Source of the DNA: Rhabdornis inornatus
Lineage: Eukaryota; Chordata; Aves; Passeriformes; Rhabdornithidae
Assembly: GCA_013397075.1 (NCBI GenBank)
Contig: VWZS01002363.1
Location: 188,406-252,405, forward strand
Direction: 5' to 3'
Length of the DNA stretch: 64,000 nucleotides
In this document: positions 11,148 through 25,042 of the stretch, piece after piece
Numbering within the stretch: position 1 is the stretch's first letter
Layout of the letters: every line of letters begins with the position of its first letter
Program-made: the position numbers and the translations under genes
Notes under the pieces: model-generated
What the model was told of the DNA's origin: nothing
Seen by the model: the letters and a program-made list of their open reading frames with translations, nothing else
The model's database searches: none

Positions 11148-13800
11148 AGCTTTGGGCCCCAAGAGCAGGGCAGGAACAAAGCACTGCAGAAAGCAGCAGC
11201 AGCCCCCAAACCACCACACCCTGAGCATTTTGGGGCTGTGGGCTCCAAAGCCCCTCAGCACCAGCCCACAGCTCTGAATCCAAATCCAAAATCTAGTGCC
11301 AAGCTTTTCATCTACAAGTCCAGCAATATTTCACTTCCACATTTTCAAATGTTTTGATATTTTAACCTGCTGAAATCAATTTGACCAAAACTAGCCTTAC
11401 AAAAAAAGTCACTTGTTATAGCACAGCACAAGGAAAAAAAGAAAAAGCCTGGAAATGTATGTGAATTTTTATTTCCTAGATGAGAACAGTTCTGAACTGT
11501 TCTATAATATTCAGGATAACAACTCTAATCTCTTCTAAATTAAAACAGTACATGAGAGCTTGAAATGCTCTGATAATTTTAAATTCTTGGGCACTGCAGT
11601 TGCTCTCAACAGTTTGTTTCAATTACATTTTCAGTGCAGGATTTTTTTATTACAGATATTCTGGGCAAATTGCCTGAGAAATGTGAACCAGGGAAGAAAG
11701 ACTCTCACACTGACCATGAGAAGCTCAGTAATAATTATTTGAATCTTATAAAGTTAAAAAAAAATATATCAAAAGAGGGCATTACATAGCCTAGAAATCA
11801 ATTAGTTTGATATTCCACTTGCCCTCTTCCTGCACCAGCCTCACCTATTTAACAAAATGTTGAATAAATTATTTCTGGTCAAACTATAAAGACAGCAGAT
11901 ATATGCTTCTCTTCTTCCATAGCAATAAGAGACATACCGACTGTGGACAAGATAACCAGAAAAGATGATAAAGATGGATTTAGTCATACAGAAGGGCAAC
12001 AGAATTCAAGATGAAGAGAATAACCCAAAGGCTGAGAGGCAAATGCAACACCTAAAGCAATACAGAAAACAGCAAGGTAATGATAACACGACACACAAAA
12101 CACAGAGTGAAAATACTTCATAAGTTATTAAAACAAAACCTGTGAGGAACCTTCTGTGATGTACAGCATCATCAACTAACCAGTTTTTCTTAAAAGCAAC
12201 AGATAAAAAGCCTCCCAAAGAAACCACGCAGTGAGAAAGCCCCCAGTCTAAGCCAACAGTGTGGTCCAGCAGAGGGGAACAGAGTGTTAATTGATTCATT
12301 GATTAACCCCACTGTGTCTCCACAGGAGCATCCTCTGTGGCCTCAGGGTGCTGCTCTGAGCACTCCACAAGCTCCCTATGATTTTTTGCTGCCACGATGC
12401 ATCATTCTTTTCTGCAGTAATGTGATGAAAGCTGAGTTTATCAAGGCTAGGTAAATTACATCAGATTTTTTGCCAGTTGAAGTTTCTATTATCTCTATGG
12501 AAATCCTGCTTTGCTAGGCAAAAGCTGAGGAAGTCTTTGATAGCATTTTCTGAGTACCCTTCTGACATTGCTTCTGATCAGCATTTGCAATCTTTCCTCC
12601 CATTAAAGGTTAACTTATGCTTCTCTATCTTTTCAGCACATCTTCTAATATATGGAAAATTGCACCAGTACCTCTTCTGTAAAATATTAAACAGTTCTGC
12701 TATCATAAAAGAGCTCTTATCCATTCTCTGAGATGAGCATTTCCCTTTTATTTAGAAGAATGGATGAGTGAACAGATACAGCATATTACAGACAACTGCT
12801 TTTATTCCTGTTACATTTTGTGGTTGGGGTTTTATTTGCTTTTTCAAACACGTGTCTTTTGTGGCACTGGCTGAGTTATCTTTGACTTTCCTGCTGCATC
12901 TACCTGCTTAAAGGAGCAGTCATTTCTCAACCAAAAAAATGCTTGGCTATTTTTTTTTTCTTAGAGCCTTCTTGGTTCTATGTTTTGAAGTAATTCAAGT
13001 TCTTAATAGTCTTCCTCACAGCCCTTAAAAGAACTGAACTACTTTTTGAATTCTTGCTTTTTAACTTCAGCTCAGGTCCTGAAATCTGAATGGCAAGATT
13101 AGTGCTTTAGCCAGATCACTATTTCAGCTTACAGTAGTATTTTCCTTTTTCATTATTCATGCTCACCTTCAGTAGTGATCCTGTACACTAGGGAAGAACA
13201 CAGACTTCAGAAGCATATAAGACATTTTAAAGTTCTTTTTCATCCTAGACCATTCTATTGAAACAAAGATAAAATTTCTTCAAAACAAAACCATTTCTCC
13301 AAGACTACAAAAATCCTATATGCTTCCAAATGAGAAAATCAATGTTACTCTTAGGAAAAAAAAAGATTATTTTTCAACTCTCTTATTTCACCACGGTTGG
13401 AGGTTCAATTCCAAGTGATCAGTTCTCTCAATTCCCACAGGCACATGCAATGTTTTCACACTACATGGTTTCAAACACAAAAATAAATAAGCAGAAATAT
13501 CCCTTCCATTATTTCTAAATTGAGGGATGTAAAAGATATTCCCTCTGATCCAGAATAATGCAGTTCTACAGTTTTTTTTCTCTGCTTTTGTTTTCAACCA
13601 GTGAAGTGCAACATACAAAAGACCTATCCCAGGTCTGAAACCTGAAGAAGCACCTCTTGTGCTGATTCTTTTGAATTCCAGTGCCTTTTACCCCCTGAAC
13701 AGAGAATGACATTCATTATGTCTGATACTTCCATGAAATGAAGAGACAGGTTGGTCTCTGTCCTATTAATATAAAGACTCCTATTCAGATGCAAAATGGA

Positions 13801-13943
13801 GTGAGCAAATCCCTCAGACCCATCAGATCCACACTCACAAGCTAAAAATTCAACAGCAATGAAAAACTCTCTTATTTAGGCTGGAAAAGACTTTTAAGAT
13901 TGAGTCCAACTGCAAACTTAACGCTGCCACAGCAAGTACAGAA
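13801..13943. repeat. Diverged repeat, copy A
   Basis: GCAAATCCCTCAGACCCATC, AGATCCACACTC, GCTAAAAATTCAACA and GGCTGGAAAAGACTTTTAAG recur in the same order at 15013-15175. The second half (GGCTGGAAAAG...GTCCAACTGC...GCTGCCACAGC) looks CR1-like in minus orientation; the first half is not CR1 that I recognise. Confidence 0.7.
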
Positions 13944-14602
13944 ATAATTCACTCATGGCAAAAGGCTCAGTATAAAACTGCTCCAAACCCAGAAATCAGA
14001 TTAACAGATTCTCCCTCTGCAACTTTGCACTGAAGGAAGTAATGAGAATTTGGCCAGAATGAAACCTCAGGAAAAAGATGAAAAAATGAAAATATGATAC
14101 AATGTGAAATGTCTTCATCCACAACACATCCCCAAGAAGAAAGCATTGCACTGCCTGTGCTAGGCCAAGAAGGTCTGGCTGGTTTTGGAAGCCTTTAAAG
14201 CCTCTCTGGAGCTCCCTGATGTACCTGTCATATATTCTAAAGAGTCTGCAGCTCTGAATTCATAGGTATAGAAAAACTTGACTTGGAAGATGACTGCAGC
14301 AAACTAACACCAGATTTTGCTTCCTTTGCAAATAAGGTCACAATTCCTATTAACTTTACTATGATCAAAATCAGGATTTATGCACTGCAAAAAATTAGCA
14401 GAAATATAAATAGCCTCAATAAACTACTCAGCAGGAATGTCTTATGTAAGACATTAATTGGAACAGTAATTTACAGAATATGTTTAAAATAAAAAATATA
14501 ATTTATTAATGCTGATAACCATACTTGCAAGGCAGTTTTCACTGACTTTCTACATTACCTTCTGTTACTTGGGCATCTACTTAACTGAGCAAACTAAACT
14601 GG

Positions 14603-14778
14603 GAAACAAACAAACAAACCCCCAAAACGCAGACCAAACAAACAAAAAACCAAACAAAAACCCCCACCAAACACAAACCAACAAAACCACACCAACAACA
14701 AAAAACAAAAACAAAAAAAACACCAACAACCAACGAAACAAAAAACCCAACAAAAACAAAAAAAACCCAAACCAACCA
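14603..14778. repeat. A/C-only low-complexity tract
   Basis: About 175 bases almost wholly A and C, with AAAC and AACA units and two CCCCC runs; the other strand is G/T only. The open frames across it are artefacts of composition. Confidence 0.95.
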
Positions 14779-15012
14779 GCTATGTATTGTGGAAAAGTAT
14801 CCTTGCTCCCAGAAACCAAGCACATACATAAAAATTAGAGTTAGGCCCAGTGCTTAGACCATTCCAGAGGAGTTCATGGCAAAGTAAAGGACAAGCACAA
14901 GCAGGCAGAGCTGTCAGAGGCACCCTGGAAAAAGAGGAGCACACACCCTGAGAGCCAGGCTGCCTCTGCATGAGAATAGTGACAGAACCACTGGGGCTGG
15001 ACAGAGACAGGG

Positions 15013-15175
15013 GTGTGCAAATCCCTCAGATCCATCAGATCCACATCCAAAAGCTAAACATTCAACACCACTGCTCTTCACCCGCACTGAAAAACTCACA
15101 AACTCTCTAACTGAGGCTGGAAAAGGCTGCTAGGATCATTCAGCTGCAAAGCCAAGGCTGCCACAGCAGCACCTG
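15013..15175. repeat. Diverged repeat, copy B
   Basis: Same order of blocks as 13801-13943: GCAAATCCCTCAGATCCATC, AGATCCACATCC, GCTAAACATTCAACA, GGCTGGAAAAGGCTG, GCTGCCACAGC. It has about 20 extra bases in the middle. The flanks outside the block do not match copy A. Confidence 0.7.
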
Positions 15176-18100
15176 CTCTGCTCACGATGTCACTGCTCAC
15201 TGCAGAGCACCTGCAGCAGGGTAGAACTGGGTGTTTGGTACAGCTCAGGTGCTGTGCAGCCCTCTGTGTGTCTGCACAGGTGAAAGGATCCTCCCCAAGC
15301 AGGGACTGCCCAGCTCAGCTCAGTGTTAGGAAGGAGAGGTGCTGTCAGACCTGCACCCTGCACACAGCTGCTGAACGTGTCTGCCACTGCCTCCAGGACA
15401 AACCTGAACACCAGCCCTGAGTGTTCATGTCACTGAGAGCTGCTAAACAGCTGCTCTGCTCCCTTTCACTGCTTAAAAAAGGCTGCCTGGAATGGTTTTA
15501 TTGTTTATTGTTTTTACTGTAGGCACTTCAACATCAGGGCAGTGATTTTTCAACTCTGAAGGGCCATTCATTGATCCATCTGCAGGCTTTGTTGTTTTCT
15601 TCCTTATGCCCTGGAAATCAGCAGCTGTTGCATGTGGGGCCTTCTGTTAAACTACTTTTTTGCACAGTCTCAGTTTGAAATGCTCATGTTTTTACACACA
15701 CACTTAACAAACTTCTAAATAACAGAAGACATTTTCTGAAGTGTATGAAAAATATCTGTGTATGAACAATCACCATGCTAAGAGATCTGACCAAAGAAAA
15801 CACAGCTTTTATAAAAATATATATGATAAACACTTTAAAAGAAGTATTCATGAACCATACAAAGAGGTTTTAGAAGTTTCTGTGAGTCTTTGCAACTGCT
15901 CCCAGTACTTCAGACACAGTGCTTAGAAGACTTTATGCTTTCAGGTCAGAGTCTTGTACAGTGTGAGCTGGCTGGCACAGCTTTATGTGTTGGCAGGACT
16001 CCCTTCCACTGCCTTCAGTGGAGATGCAATATTTCACACAGGCAGGGCTGTAGTCACTGGTGTCAGTTCTGCAATCTCTTGCAAGAATATGACATTATAT
16101 AAATGGGTGTCCCTTCTCACCTGCATTTCTTTTCTCGTGATTCTCCTCATTTAGTCTTCTGACCCTGGTCCTCAACTTGAATTCCTCAAAATCTAACTGG
16201 TTTCTATTGACTTTCACATCACTGGATGAGCTTTAGGGTTTAACTGCTTATAAATTGAGAATTATATGAGCCAGAAGCTATTGAACAAGGGAACAGAACT
16301 GCCCATTATCCCCACAGTCACAAGCAATTTTCAAGGTAAATCTGCACTTAAAATATCACTTCATTGATTGATGGTACTTATTTATTATATAATAAAGTCT
16401 CTAATAATGTGGTATTTCATTCTCATAAAAGAATCTTCTAAACTATCACTCAGGAGCAGTTTTAATGCAAGTGACATGCTGTCATCAGCCTGCCTTCAAG
16501 ATTACAGGCCTGGTTAAACAGCAAGTCTTAAACAACAACAAACATCCAGGCTCAGGCAGATCCCAGAATCAGGAAGGGAAGGCAGTCAGGCCTGGAGCAT
16601 GTACTTACTGAACTACAGTAACCATCTTTTCCATGCAGAACAGGGGCACAGCAGGAAACAGATCTTCTAAATCTATGATTGAATTGTTGTTTTACTTTAA
16701 CAAGTTCAGGAATTAGAATCTTTATCCTTTTCTACATGAACCACTTAAACAAAACTCCCAGCAAAACCCTCAGAGCCTCACATGAACTTTATGTTTTAGG
16801 TACTGTTTTGCCAGAACTGTTCTTCTGCCTTAACATTTATCTTCTCTCACTGCCAAGCCACCTCATGTCTCAGTTTTCCTGATTCCCTTTATCACCACTC
16901 TGATGAGGAGCTGTTGTGTTTTGCCTCTGAGCTGATCTTGTGTGATTAAAGCCACAGAATTTCTACCACCACTAGGCAGTGTAGTAGGAGCATGGTTTAA
17001 CTCCTGTAGTTAACTATTTTACCTATAATAATTAATCCTGTAAATAACTATTTATGTAGTTATTTATTTTACATGCAACTATGCTGCATTTACTTTTTTG
17101 GCTGTTTCAACAGTTGCAGAGGCCAGGTTTTGTCCAGCTGTGCTAAGCAGCTGCACAGCAGGAGAGGATCGATGTGCCAAGCTAACACAGACACTGAAAA
17201 CCCCTAACAAACAATGACCAGCAGCACACCAGAGGTACCAAAAGCACCTGATGGCTTGGTCTGAGCACATCTAACAGCTGCCTGGTGCTGTGGTGGCTGG
17301 AAGAGCAGCAGCAGGGGCTCAGGGTGATGGGGATGCTCCTGCAGACGAGTCTGGGCAGTTGTGCCAACACTCTGTGTGTGGCTGTAGAGATGGAGCAGAA
17401 ATGACAGTGCTGGTTTGGGCAGAGAATGCCTAAAGGCAGGAATGGAAAGTTGTGATGCTTAGGAAGAAATAGCCTTAGCAACAGAATCAGGGAAGGGTGA
17501 GCCACTCAGGCAGTCATGCTGTACAGATGCCACCACTTAGACAAGGATGTTCTCAACAGAAACTCTAATTATCTGGGCAGCATTTTGTAATCAATTCATT
17601 CTTACTAAAGGTAAAGGAATAGAAATTCTTCCCTTAAATTCACGTGAGTGCATTGCAGGATCATCGCCCTTTTGGATTTTGCCACCAGTTGAGCATTTGA
17701 GGTGCTCTCCTCAGTGAATGGTACCCTAACCCCTGAAGTGTCCAGGCTCCTGGGGACCAGCACAAAGCACAGCTGCCCTGGAAGGCACCCTCTGAAGATG
17801 GAGGGAGGGTAAGAAACACACCAAACTACAGATTCTAATTCTTCAAGTGCCTTCTGCCTTTTCAGGCCAAGCCAAATACCCTGCTGTGAGGAATTCTTTC
17901 ACATTTGTAGTATCAGAGGACTACAGAAATGGACAGAATGTATTTTGATTTTCCATTCCATCTTAGTGTTTAACCACATACAAGATTTGGATCAGTTTTT
18001 CTATCTGAAATACAGTTATAAAGAATTCCAAGATACTTAAGGAATGAACTGTGAATATGCCAATATTAGTTACAGTAGACAAAAATTGGGGAAAGATTTG

Positions 18101-20817
18101 GAAATCTGAATTACACAAGTCTTACCATCACTAATCCTGATTCTATTTAAAATGAAACTGAAACACCATGGGAAGATATACTGCTGATCATTTCATTGCA
18201 ATATTTTAGGAATATTTTTTTCCTTGCCATTTTCTACTGCTTTTAATTATGAAGCTACACATGATGTTTTCAACACTGTCTAAAAAAAATGGAGCATGGA
18301 ATTTTAATGTCAGGTATGCAGTCCCCTTTCTATTGACTTCGATGATTTATTTCCTATATAAAGCATGTTAAAAGGAAACAGTAATTGTACCTATGATTGT
18401 AAAACAATTCCTTGATGTCAAACCCCTGATCTAAGCCACTTCTCGTGAAAAAAGATGAAAATTCAAAAACATCTGAAAGCAGTTAGTGGGGACCTGCCGG
18501 AAGCAATCCAGTTTAGAAGAGGGGCTCTAGTAGTAACTAATCATAGCAATTTAACTGCATGTGAGGGTTCTGGCAGTCAGATATATTACTGCACATCTAG
18601 ATGCAAATGTGCCAAGTGGTGGCAGCAATAAAACTGTAAATGGAATAGCTGCAACAGAAAAACTTAGCATCCAAGCTAAGAACAGCATCTCCCAAACACT
18701 GAACCAGGCAGGCCTGAATCAGGGCACTCATCTGTTTGGTAAGGACTGCCAGGTGGGAAAAACATGCCCTTTATACAGCATTTCACCACTACTAGAATAA
18801 AATTAACATCTTACCAGTATCTTTTGTGGCTACTGGCAAGATCACTAAGACGAAAAGGAATATTTATACAAGTATTTCCAACATGCAAGAGAAGAGTACA
18901 CGGCTAGGCTGCAGCTGTGCTTAAGCAAGAGAAGAACCATTGCAGTGGGAGTCTCACGGAAGTATTCTGAGTGGTGCTTGTGAGTTCTTTCCCTCTTAAT
19001 ACCATAATCCCTGACATAGAAAAAATCTAGTTCTCTTTTGAAAAAGTTCTGTCATTACTGGGATCTTACCCAAATTTGGGCCCTTTTGGATGTTGTTTTG
19101 AACATTAGTTACAAAATGAAAGACACAATAATGGGGAGGAGACACAACATTTTAATTATGAAGGAGCAGAGCCTTGTCAAGAAAAGTTTCCCTTGCCACT
19201 TTCCCCTGTGTAATTTGTTTGCTGCTATCTCATTTGTACAGAACTTGAGCTGACATTCAAAGGTAGTTCTTTATCTGCGGAATAGCCAAGTGCACTAATT
19301 GAAGTGACTTCTGTTATTGTTGTTTGTCTCTCAACTCTAATTAAAGTTTCTAATTGGAATTTGCAGGCATGCCTGCAGTGTGCTGTTCTCACAGATGATG
19401 TGTCACCAGTCATGGTGCCCTCCCAGGGGATGAGGAGCAATGGCTCTGGCTCAGGGGTGAATTACACAGCCCCTCTGCAAACACTAAGGACTGTCTTGCA
19501 AACCTCCTGCGGGCAAACCGTGCTTCCCACATCATTGTGTGACAAATAAGGCACAGCCCATGCAGTGAGTGAGTCTGATGGATGGGGTTTTCAGCTATTT
19601 CTGCCTCCATCATTCATAATTAACTCCAGCACTACCACCAGTGATCAATATTTCAGGTTCCCAGCAAAGGCAGCCGGTGCAGAACAAGCTGCAGCACTTG
19701 CAGCGGGGCAGGGAAGTGTTGACTCCTATCTGCACCTCCCCAAGCTCATGTTGCCTGCTCATGTTGTCATGTTTCCTTCCCTAGGAGGTCCAGGCACAGG
19801 GGACAAGAGCACCCTGCTGCTCTGTGCTTATTTCTGAGATACTGATTTGCTGTACAGTCAAACCAGGTACCTGACAGCTCCTGGGTAAATCCACATTCCA
19901 TAACTCTGTAGGGGGCAGTGCTATAGGGTCCTTTCCAGAAAGCAAATATAAAACTTAGGGAAAAAAAATCATTCAATCTTGAGGGATTTTTCAGTTTCTC
20001 CAGTCACTCCCCCACAAGTACATCCATTTCCCTTATGTCATTTTTGTATATGTTATTTTTAAGGTTAAATAATCTGCACATCTGTCTTTGACAGGTGTGT
20101 TCTAGGCCATGCAACATTATTTTTCCTGTCAAGATTTGCCCCGAAACCCTTTCACTTAAGCCCATGTACTTAGCTGGGGAGACACAGGTCTTAACCCTCT
20201 TGTCTGCCAAGTTATTAAATCCAGCTGTTATGTAGGAAAATGGAAAAGTTTTGGTAATTTGAGTCTTTGGCACATACTAGAGTAACAGGACAACAGCAGG
20301 GAAAGAAAAGAATGAGATTTAGAGAAGGGGTTTTCATAAGAATAGGGTTTGGAATTTGACACAGCTGTATGGTGTGAAGGTGGCTGCACATTTCAGATTT
20401 GTGGAAATAACACAGTAAATATATAAAGTAAAAAAACACGTTGCTTCAGATAACGCAAAAATAAACTGTGAGTGCACCTATGTGTGTATGCAAAGTGTTT
20501 TCAAATGCATTGCTTTCATTCTTATGACATGCACACTTACGGATCAGAAATAAAAGCTTTTATCAGCAAATCTGGGTCAGTGCTGACTCTCATATTCCTT
20601 AAATTCCTTCAAAATGAATAAATCAACTTCTTTGTCAAAGCATGATTATACCAGTGCTTCTCAATTTACAGCAGAAATAATGCTGTCTCTCTATAAAAGA
20701 GCTATAAACACCTTACTGAGGGATTGCTGCAGGAAAACAATGACAGGTACAAGATGGTTCCTCCCACACAATCTGCTGACAGCAGCAGTGAAATCAGAGA
20801 TCATCAGACAAACTAAC

Positions 20818-20913
20818 CTGTGGTGTCATTCCGTGGCAGATATACATGATTGGGATATTCTCTGTGTCTGGCCCTTGATCAAGGCACAAATCACTTTTCA
20901 GGGAATTCTGCAG
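20818..20913 (-). CDS. GALNT18: GALNT18 internal coding exon (start of ricin-type lectin domain)
   Basis: Short exon of 96 nt (32 codons, phase 0 at both ends), easily missed because its open frame is under 60 codons. Acceptor: TTATTTTAG before CTGCAGAAT. Donor: CCACAG followed by GTTAGT. The peptide starts LQNSLKSDLCLDQGPDTENI and ends PIMYICHGMTPQ. CLDQG is the first conserved Cys-Leu-Asp of a ricin B-type beta-trefoil repeat, and ICHGM-x-PQ is the second Cys position. It follows directly on the YGV end of the previous exon, matching GALNT18 order. The next lectin exon is not found between here and position 1, so that intron is longer than 20.8 kb. Confidence 0.93.
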
Positions 20914-23122
20914 CTAAAATAAACAGAAAGAAAAAGAAATCAAGTTTTACATGAGAAAAAGATGGTGTGATTACTTTCTTTTCTTTGAGAAAATAAATCA
21001 TATGTAGTTGAGGAAGGCAATATGCAGAATTAAAATATGTTGCAGTGAAGATTTGAAGAAAAAAGCACCTGGACTAAATTCTTCCTTGCAGATAATCTAG
21101 CACCACTGATTTCAATAATGTTGCGCAAAGTTTCAGGCAGGGTGTGTTTCAAAATGCCTTCAGAGATAACAGTAATTTTTTGATATATATTTTTAAAATA
21201 TTTAGTCTCTGGTACATACCATATACAGAACCTGAATATATCCTGCTGAGCAAGACAGATGAGGTATTAAACAGCTTTTGAAAATCAGGAGGGTCTTCTG
21301 ATTTCTGGAAATAATTTAAAAAACTGCTTTCAGCTGACACTTGGAGACTTCAGGGCAATTGCTATGCACCAGCTCCCCTGATTATTCTGGGCTAACCCAC
21401 TGCAAAGTACTTGGCCCTGGTCAGCACAAAGCCCTGTGAAAAACCTGGGCAATGCTGAGGCAGAGTTTTCTGGAAGTGAAGTGCTAAATTAACGAGCACA
21501 GGTAGCTGGGAGGTCTGTTCAGAGTGAGGACAGAGATGTGGACTGCACACCCATGGATGTGTGGAAAGGTGCTCCGAGGTGTAAGGCTGGCTCAGAGAAC
21601 AGCAGAGAACAGCCTGATGGAGTGCAGATGTGGTGTGCAACCACCTGTGATGAACTGGGCAGTTCTGTCAGCTCCGCACAGGGGCCTCTTCTAAGGAAAG
21701 CAAACTCAGACCTTTAGAAAGCAAGCCTGGAACTGCACTAGCATGTAAGAAGAGTGGACAAGGCAGAGGCTGAAGCCAGGCAGTGAATAAAATCAAAACC
21801 ATCAACTCATCTCTACAAGACTTCCAACTCCAAACCTAATTCTAATTCCAGTAATGGACAGGATGAATCCCAACATTAAAGAGAAGATATGCATTAGATA
21901 TCAATACTGGCATTACTCTCAAGAATTAAAGCCTTGGGAATTACATAGAATCTTCTCTCTCAAAGCTTTCTCATTCTCATTCATAATGTAACCATAGCCA
22001 TGACTCCAATCACAAACAGATGTCTAAGCTCTATCCAAAACCTCTCTATCCAAACCAAAGATAAGTATCAGCCTGATTAATTCATGCCTGGGTCTACCAC
22101 TACCTTTGTGTTTTCAAAACCCCTTCCAGAAATGCCAATCCTAATGCTTGTCCTAGTGCAAATGTTATAAACTTTTCCACAAAAATAATAATATTCTCTA
22201 TAAGAAAGGAAGCAAAAAAACAGAAACAAAGCAGCCACTGACCTGTTAACTAATAATGCTGTTTCAAAATCTGAAATCCCAATTCTCAGGAATGATCACT
22301 TCACAGAATCTAGTGGCTTTGTGGCAACTAACAATTACCTGAGTAATGCAATTTTAGCCTACCAAGACTTAATCTTAAGAATCCAAAATACAACAGAAAA
22401 TCCCTGTGCTGAAACCCAGAAATAATTATTGTTACACTGAGTACAACAGCTTTTGGCCCAGTGACATTGCTTTCTTCTAAATAGGAGGGTACTGCACAAT
22501 TCAGAAAGAAACGTGCTTCCCAAATATTTACTCTGTCACCAACCCCAACCCAAGCTATATGCCACAGCATAAGCTAGACCTGAATGATGCAGCTATTTCC
22601 CTAACTCTCACAGAACATAAGGAAATGTAGGATTCAGGAAGAAAATAAATATGTGGGGTGTCTCTGTAGGTGCCTATATCCTAACCTTTACCCCCATTCC
22701 ACCTTTTTCAATTACTCAGGATTTTTTTTAAATGGATGACAAGGCTATAGTAGCAGTATGTCTATTTTCTACAAAAAATATGAAGCCAGTTGATGAATGG
22801 AAGCATTTAGAGAATCAGAAAGCAGCTGACTTGCTTTGAAATCTCACACCTTTCTCTGCTGCAAGATGTGCAAGCACACAGCAAAGCAGACACAAAAGAA
22901 TATGAGACATCCAAGTGATTCTTTCACTAAAAGGACAGGGGCACTTCATCTCGTGTCATACAGCAGTATGTCATCAAACAGCAAGCTGTGTGTTTCACAA
23001 AACACTGCCTCTTTATCTGGTGTCATTGCTGCCCACTACCTTCTTCAGGATGGTACAAACAGAGCCTGTTCCCCCATCTCTCTCAGCTGATGATAATCAT
23101 GTGCATTATTGGGCAACACCTA

Positions 23123-23510
23123 AATCACAGGGTCACAGAATGCCTTGGCTTGGAAGACACAAAGATTGTCTTGTTCCAACCCCCCTGCCATGGGCTAGGA
23201 CACCTTCCACTAGACCAGGTTACTCACAGACCCCTCCAGCCTGGTCCTGAGCACCTCCAGGGACAAAGAGTCCATGATCTCTCTGGGCAACTTCTTCCAA
23301 TGCCTCACCACCCTTAGAGTAAAGAATTTCTTCCAAATATCTCATTTAAGCCTGCCTTTTTTCAGTTTAAAGCCATTGCCTCTTGTCCTATCACTATACA
23401 TCCCTGTCAAAAGTGTCTCTCCAGCTCTCTTTAGCCCTCTTTACACACTGGAAGGTTGCTCTAAGGTCTCCCTGAAGCCTTCTCTTCTCCAGGCTGACCA
23501 CTGTGTTCAG
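23123..23510 (-). mobile_element. CR1 LINE fragment
   Basis: On the plus strand: AATCACAGGGTCACAGAATG, then CTTGGCTTGGAAGACAC, CTTGTTCCAACCCCCCTGCC, later TTTAAAGCCATTGCCTCTTG and TTCTCCAGGCTGACCAC. This is the reverse complement of a CR1 3' region, about 390 bp, diverged. Confidence 0.93.
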
Positions 23511-24630
23511 TATTTCTGTAAAAAACTCTTTTTTTTGGTTGCTGAAAATCTTTCAGCAGAGTATAAAATAACTGTTGCTGATTTTCATTTTGACTTGCAC
23601 AATGTGGAGTTGATCCTGAGACCAGTACTTTAGTTCTTCCACTGCCCTTCCTTTATTTATATTGTATCACTTCTACCTGAAAAGACATTTTTATCCAGAG
23701 CCACCTACAAGCAGAACCATGCACTAGTTAGCTGGTATGCCTCCTTCTCCTCAGGAAACTCCACACTTGGACCATGGCATCACTGAGGGCAATTCCATGG
23801 TGTGTGGCAGAGGCTCCTTGCACACAGGAGGATTTTGTGTGTGATTCTGGCATTGTTCTGAACCAGCCTGGAAGGTGACCATTCCCTCATGCCTTTAGCA
23901 ATGACCTGAACCTCTGCTGGAAGTGCTTTTCTTGTCTGACTGTGTGAAAAGCCAGCATGGTTCTTTGAACTGATCCTCACAGGGGCCATGGACCTTCACA
24001 GGATGTACAATCCCTGCATTTGCCACAACACAGCAGCTGCTCCATGGCACCCTCAGGGCTCTTCCAGAGCCACACAGGCCAACTGCACAGCTCAGATTTG
24101 TTCCTGAGAGGAATGTCTGAACACAAACCTTTCACTTGCATGATCTCCACTCACATTTTCTAATTAGGACTGTCATGCAAAAAGAAAAATTTAAGTCATA
24201 GTAATCAATTTCTGTGAAAATGACAGTGGAAGAGAATGTGAAAGGGACATCCTGTGTCTAGTACCTTATTATGGGCCTGTGTTAATTTACTCTGCTCATC
24301 TTCCATGCCATGCACACCTGCCCTCTCTGTTTGGGGCCCTGCCCTTTCTGAGAGGGAAGAATTGCTTCTGCCTTAATTAGCACCGTGCTACTCAAGCGTG
24401 ATTGCAACACAGACACGGGCACTACAAGTAATGCCGAGCCCAAAATGCATGGATTAGCTGCACTTCCTGTGGGATGAACCCCTCGAGAGGTGCTTTATAC
24501 ATGGGTTAGCTACAGGAGATTTGGTTAGCTTGGAATGTTAGTCTTTGACTGTGATACCTGTTCCAGGGTGGATCAGGACTTCCCTTAAACGGCTAGAAGT
24601 TCAATAAGGGAAAGCACCAGCCTTTAACAG

Positions 24631-24682
24631 TGGGATTTGATAATATTAAAGGTCTTTCCACCCTAAATGACTCCATGAGTCT
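24631..24682 (+). mobile_element. Short CR1-like 3' fragment
   Basis: GATTTGATAATATTAAAGG followed by TCTTTCCACCCTAAATGA and CTCCATGAGTCTCAG resembles the last bases of a CR1 subfamily. Confidence 0.5.
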
Positions 24683-25042
24683 CAGTTAAGATCTGCCTAC
24701 AATCTTAAGAAGGTTGCAGTAGAAATACTGAGTCTGTTTTGTGAATTCTCCTGCTGCCACAAACCTGTGACCTCCAATGTGTCTGCAAAGTCATACCTTG
24801 AGTATTTCTGTGTGAAATGCAAGCCATGAAGCAAACAAACAACAAAAAATCAGGGAGGAAGGTAATGTTCAGGACACCTCAGCACAAATGTCTCTGTCAA
24901 CTAACCGTATTATTTAACTAGTGACTCCAAATTGATCTGATGCTTTCCCTTTGAGTCAGGCCCTGTGTTCATGAATTACTCCCACTATGACATCCTTTCT
25001 CCCCCCCGTTTGTGCAATGGGAAATGGAAACAAGGTCCTTAC

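Larger units (their letters stand above)
1..20817 (-). other. GALNT18: GALNT18 intron, 3' side (runs off the window)
   Basis: At least 20.8 kb of intron after the CLDQG exon. I searched the minus strand for the remaining lectin exons (a VDDDDNRCLVD-type segment and the terminal QHW segment) and found no acceptable match. It contains two TSD-flanked solo LTRs, a weaker LTR candidate, a CR1 end with an adjoining hairpin, a diverged repeat pair at 13801 and 15013, and A/C-rich tracts. Stretches at 5290-5560 and 9360-10330 are AT-rich and TAAT-dense and might be conserved non-coding sequence. Confidence 0.8.
20914..25042 (-). other. GALNT18: GALNT18 intron (4.1 kb)
   Basis: Intron between the last catalytic-domain exon and the first lectin exon. 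It contains a CR1 copy (23123-23510) and a small CR1-like piece (24631-24682). The remainder is AT-rich with no coding signal. Confidence 0.88.

Noticed and set aside
14577..14838. Several overlapping frames (Lys/Asn/Thr-rich on plus, Phe/Val/Trp-rich on minus)
   Set aside because: They arise from the A/C-only tract and not from selection on protein.
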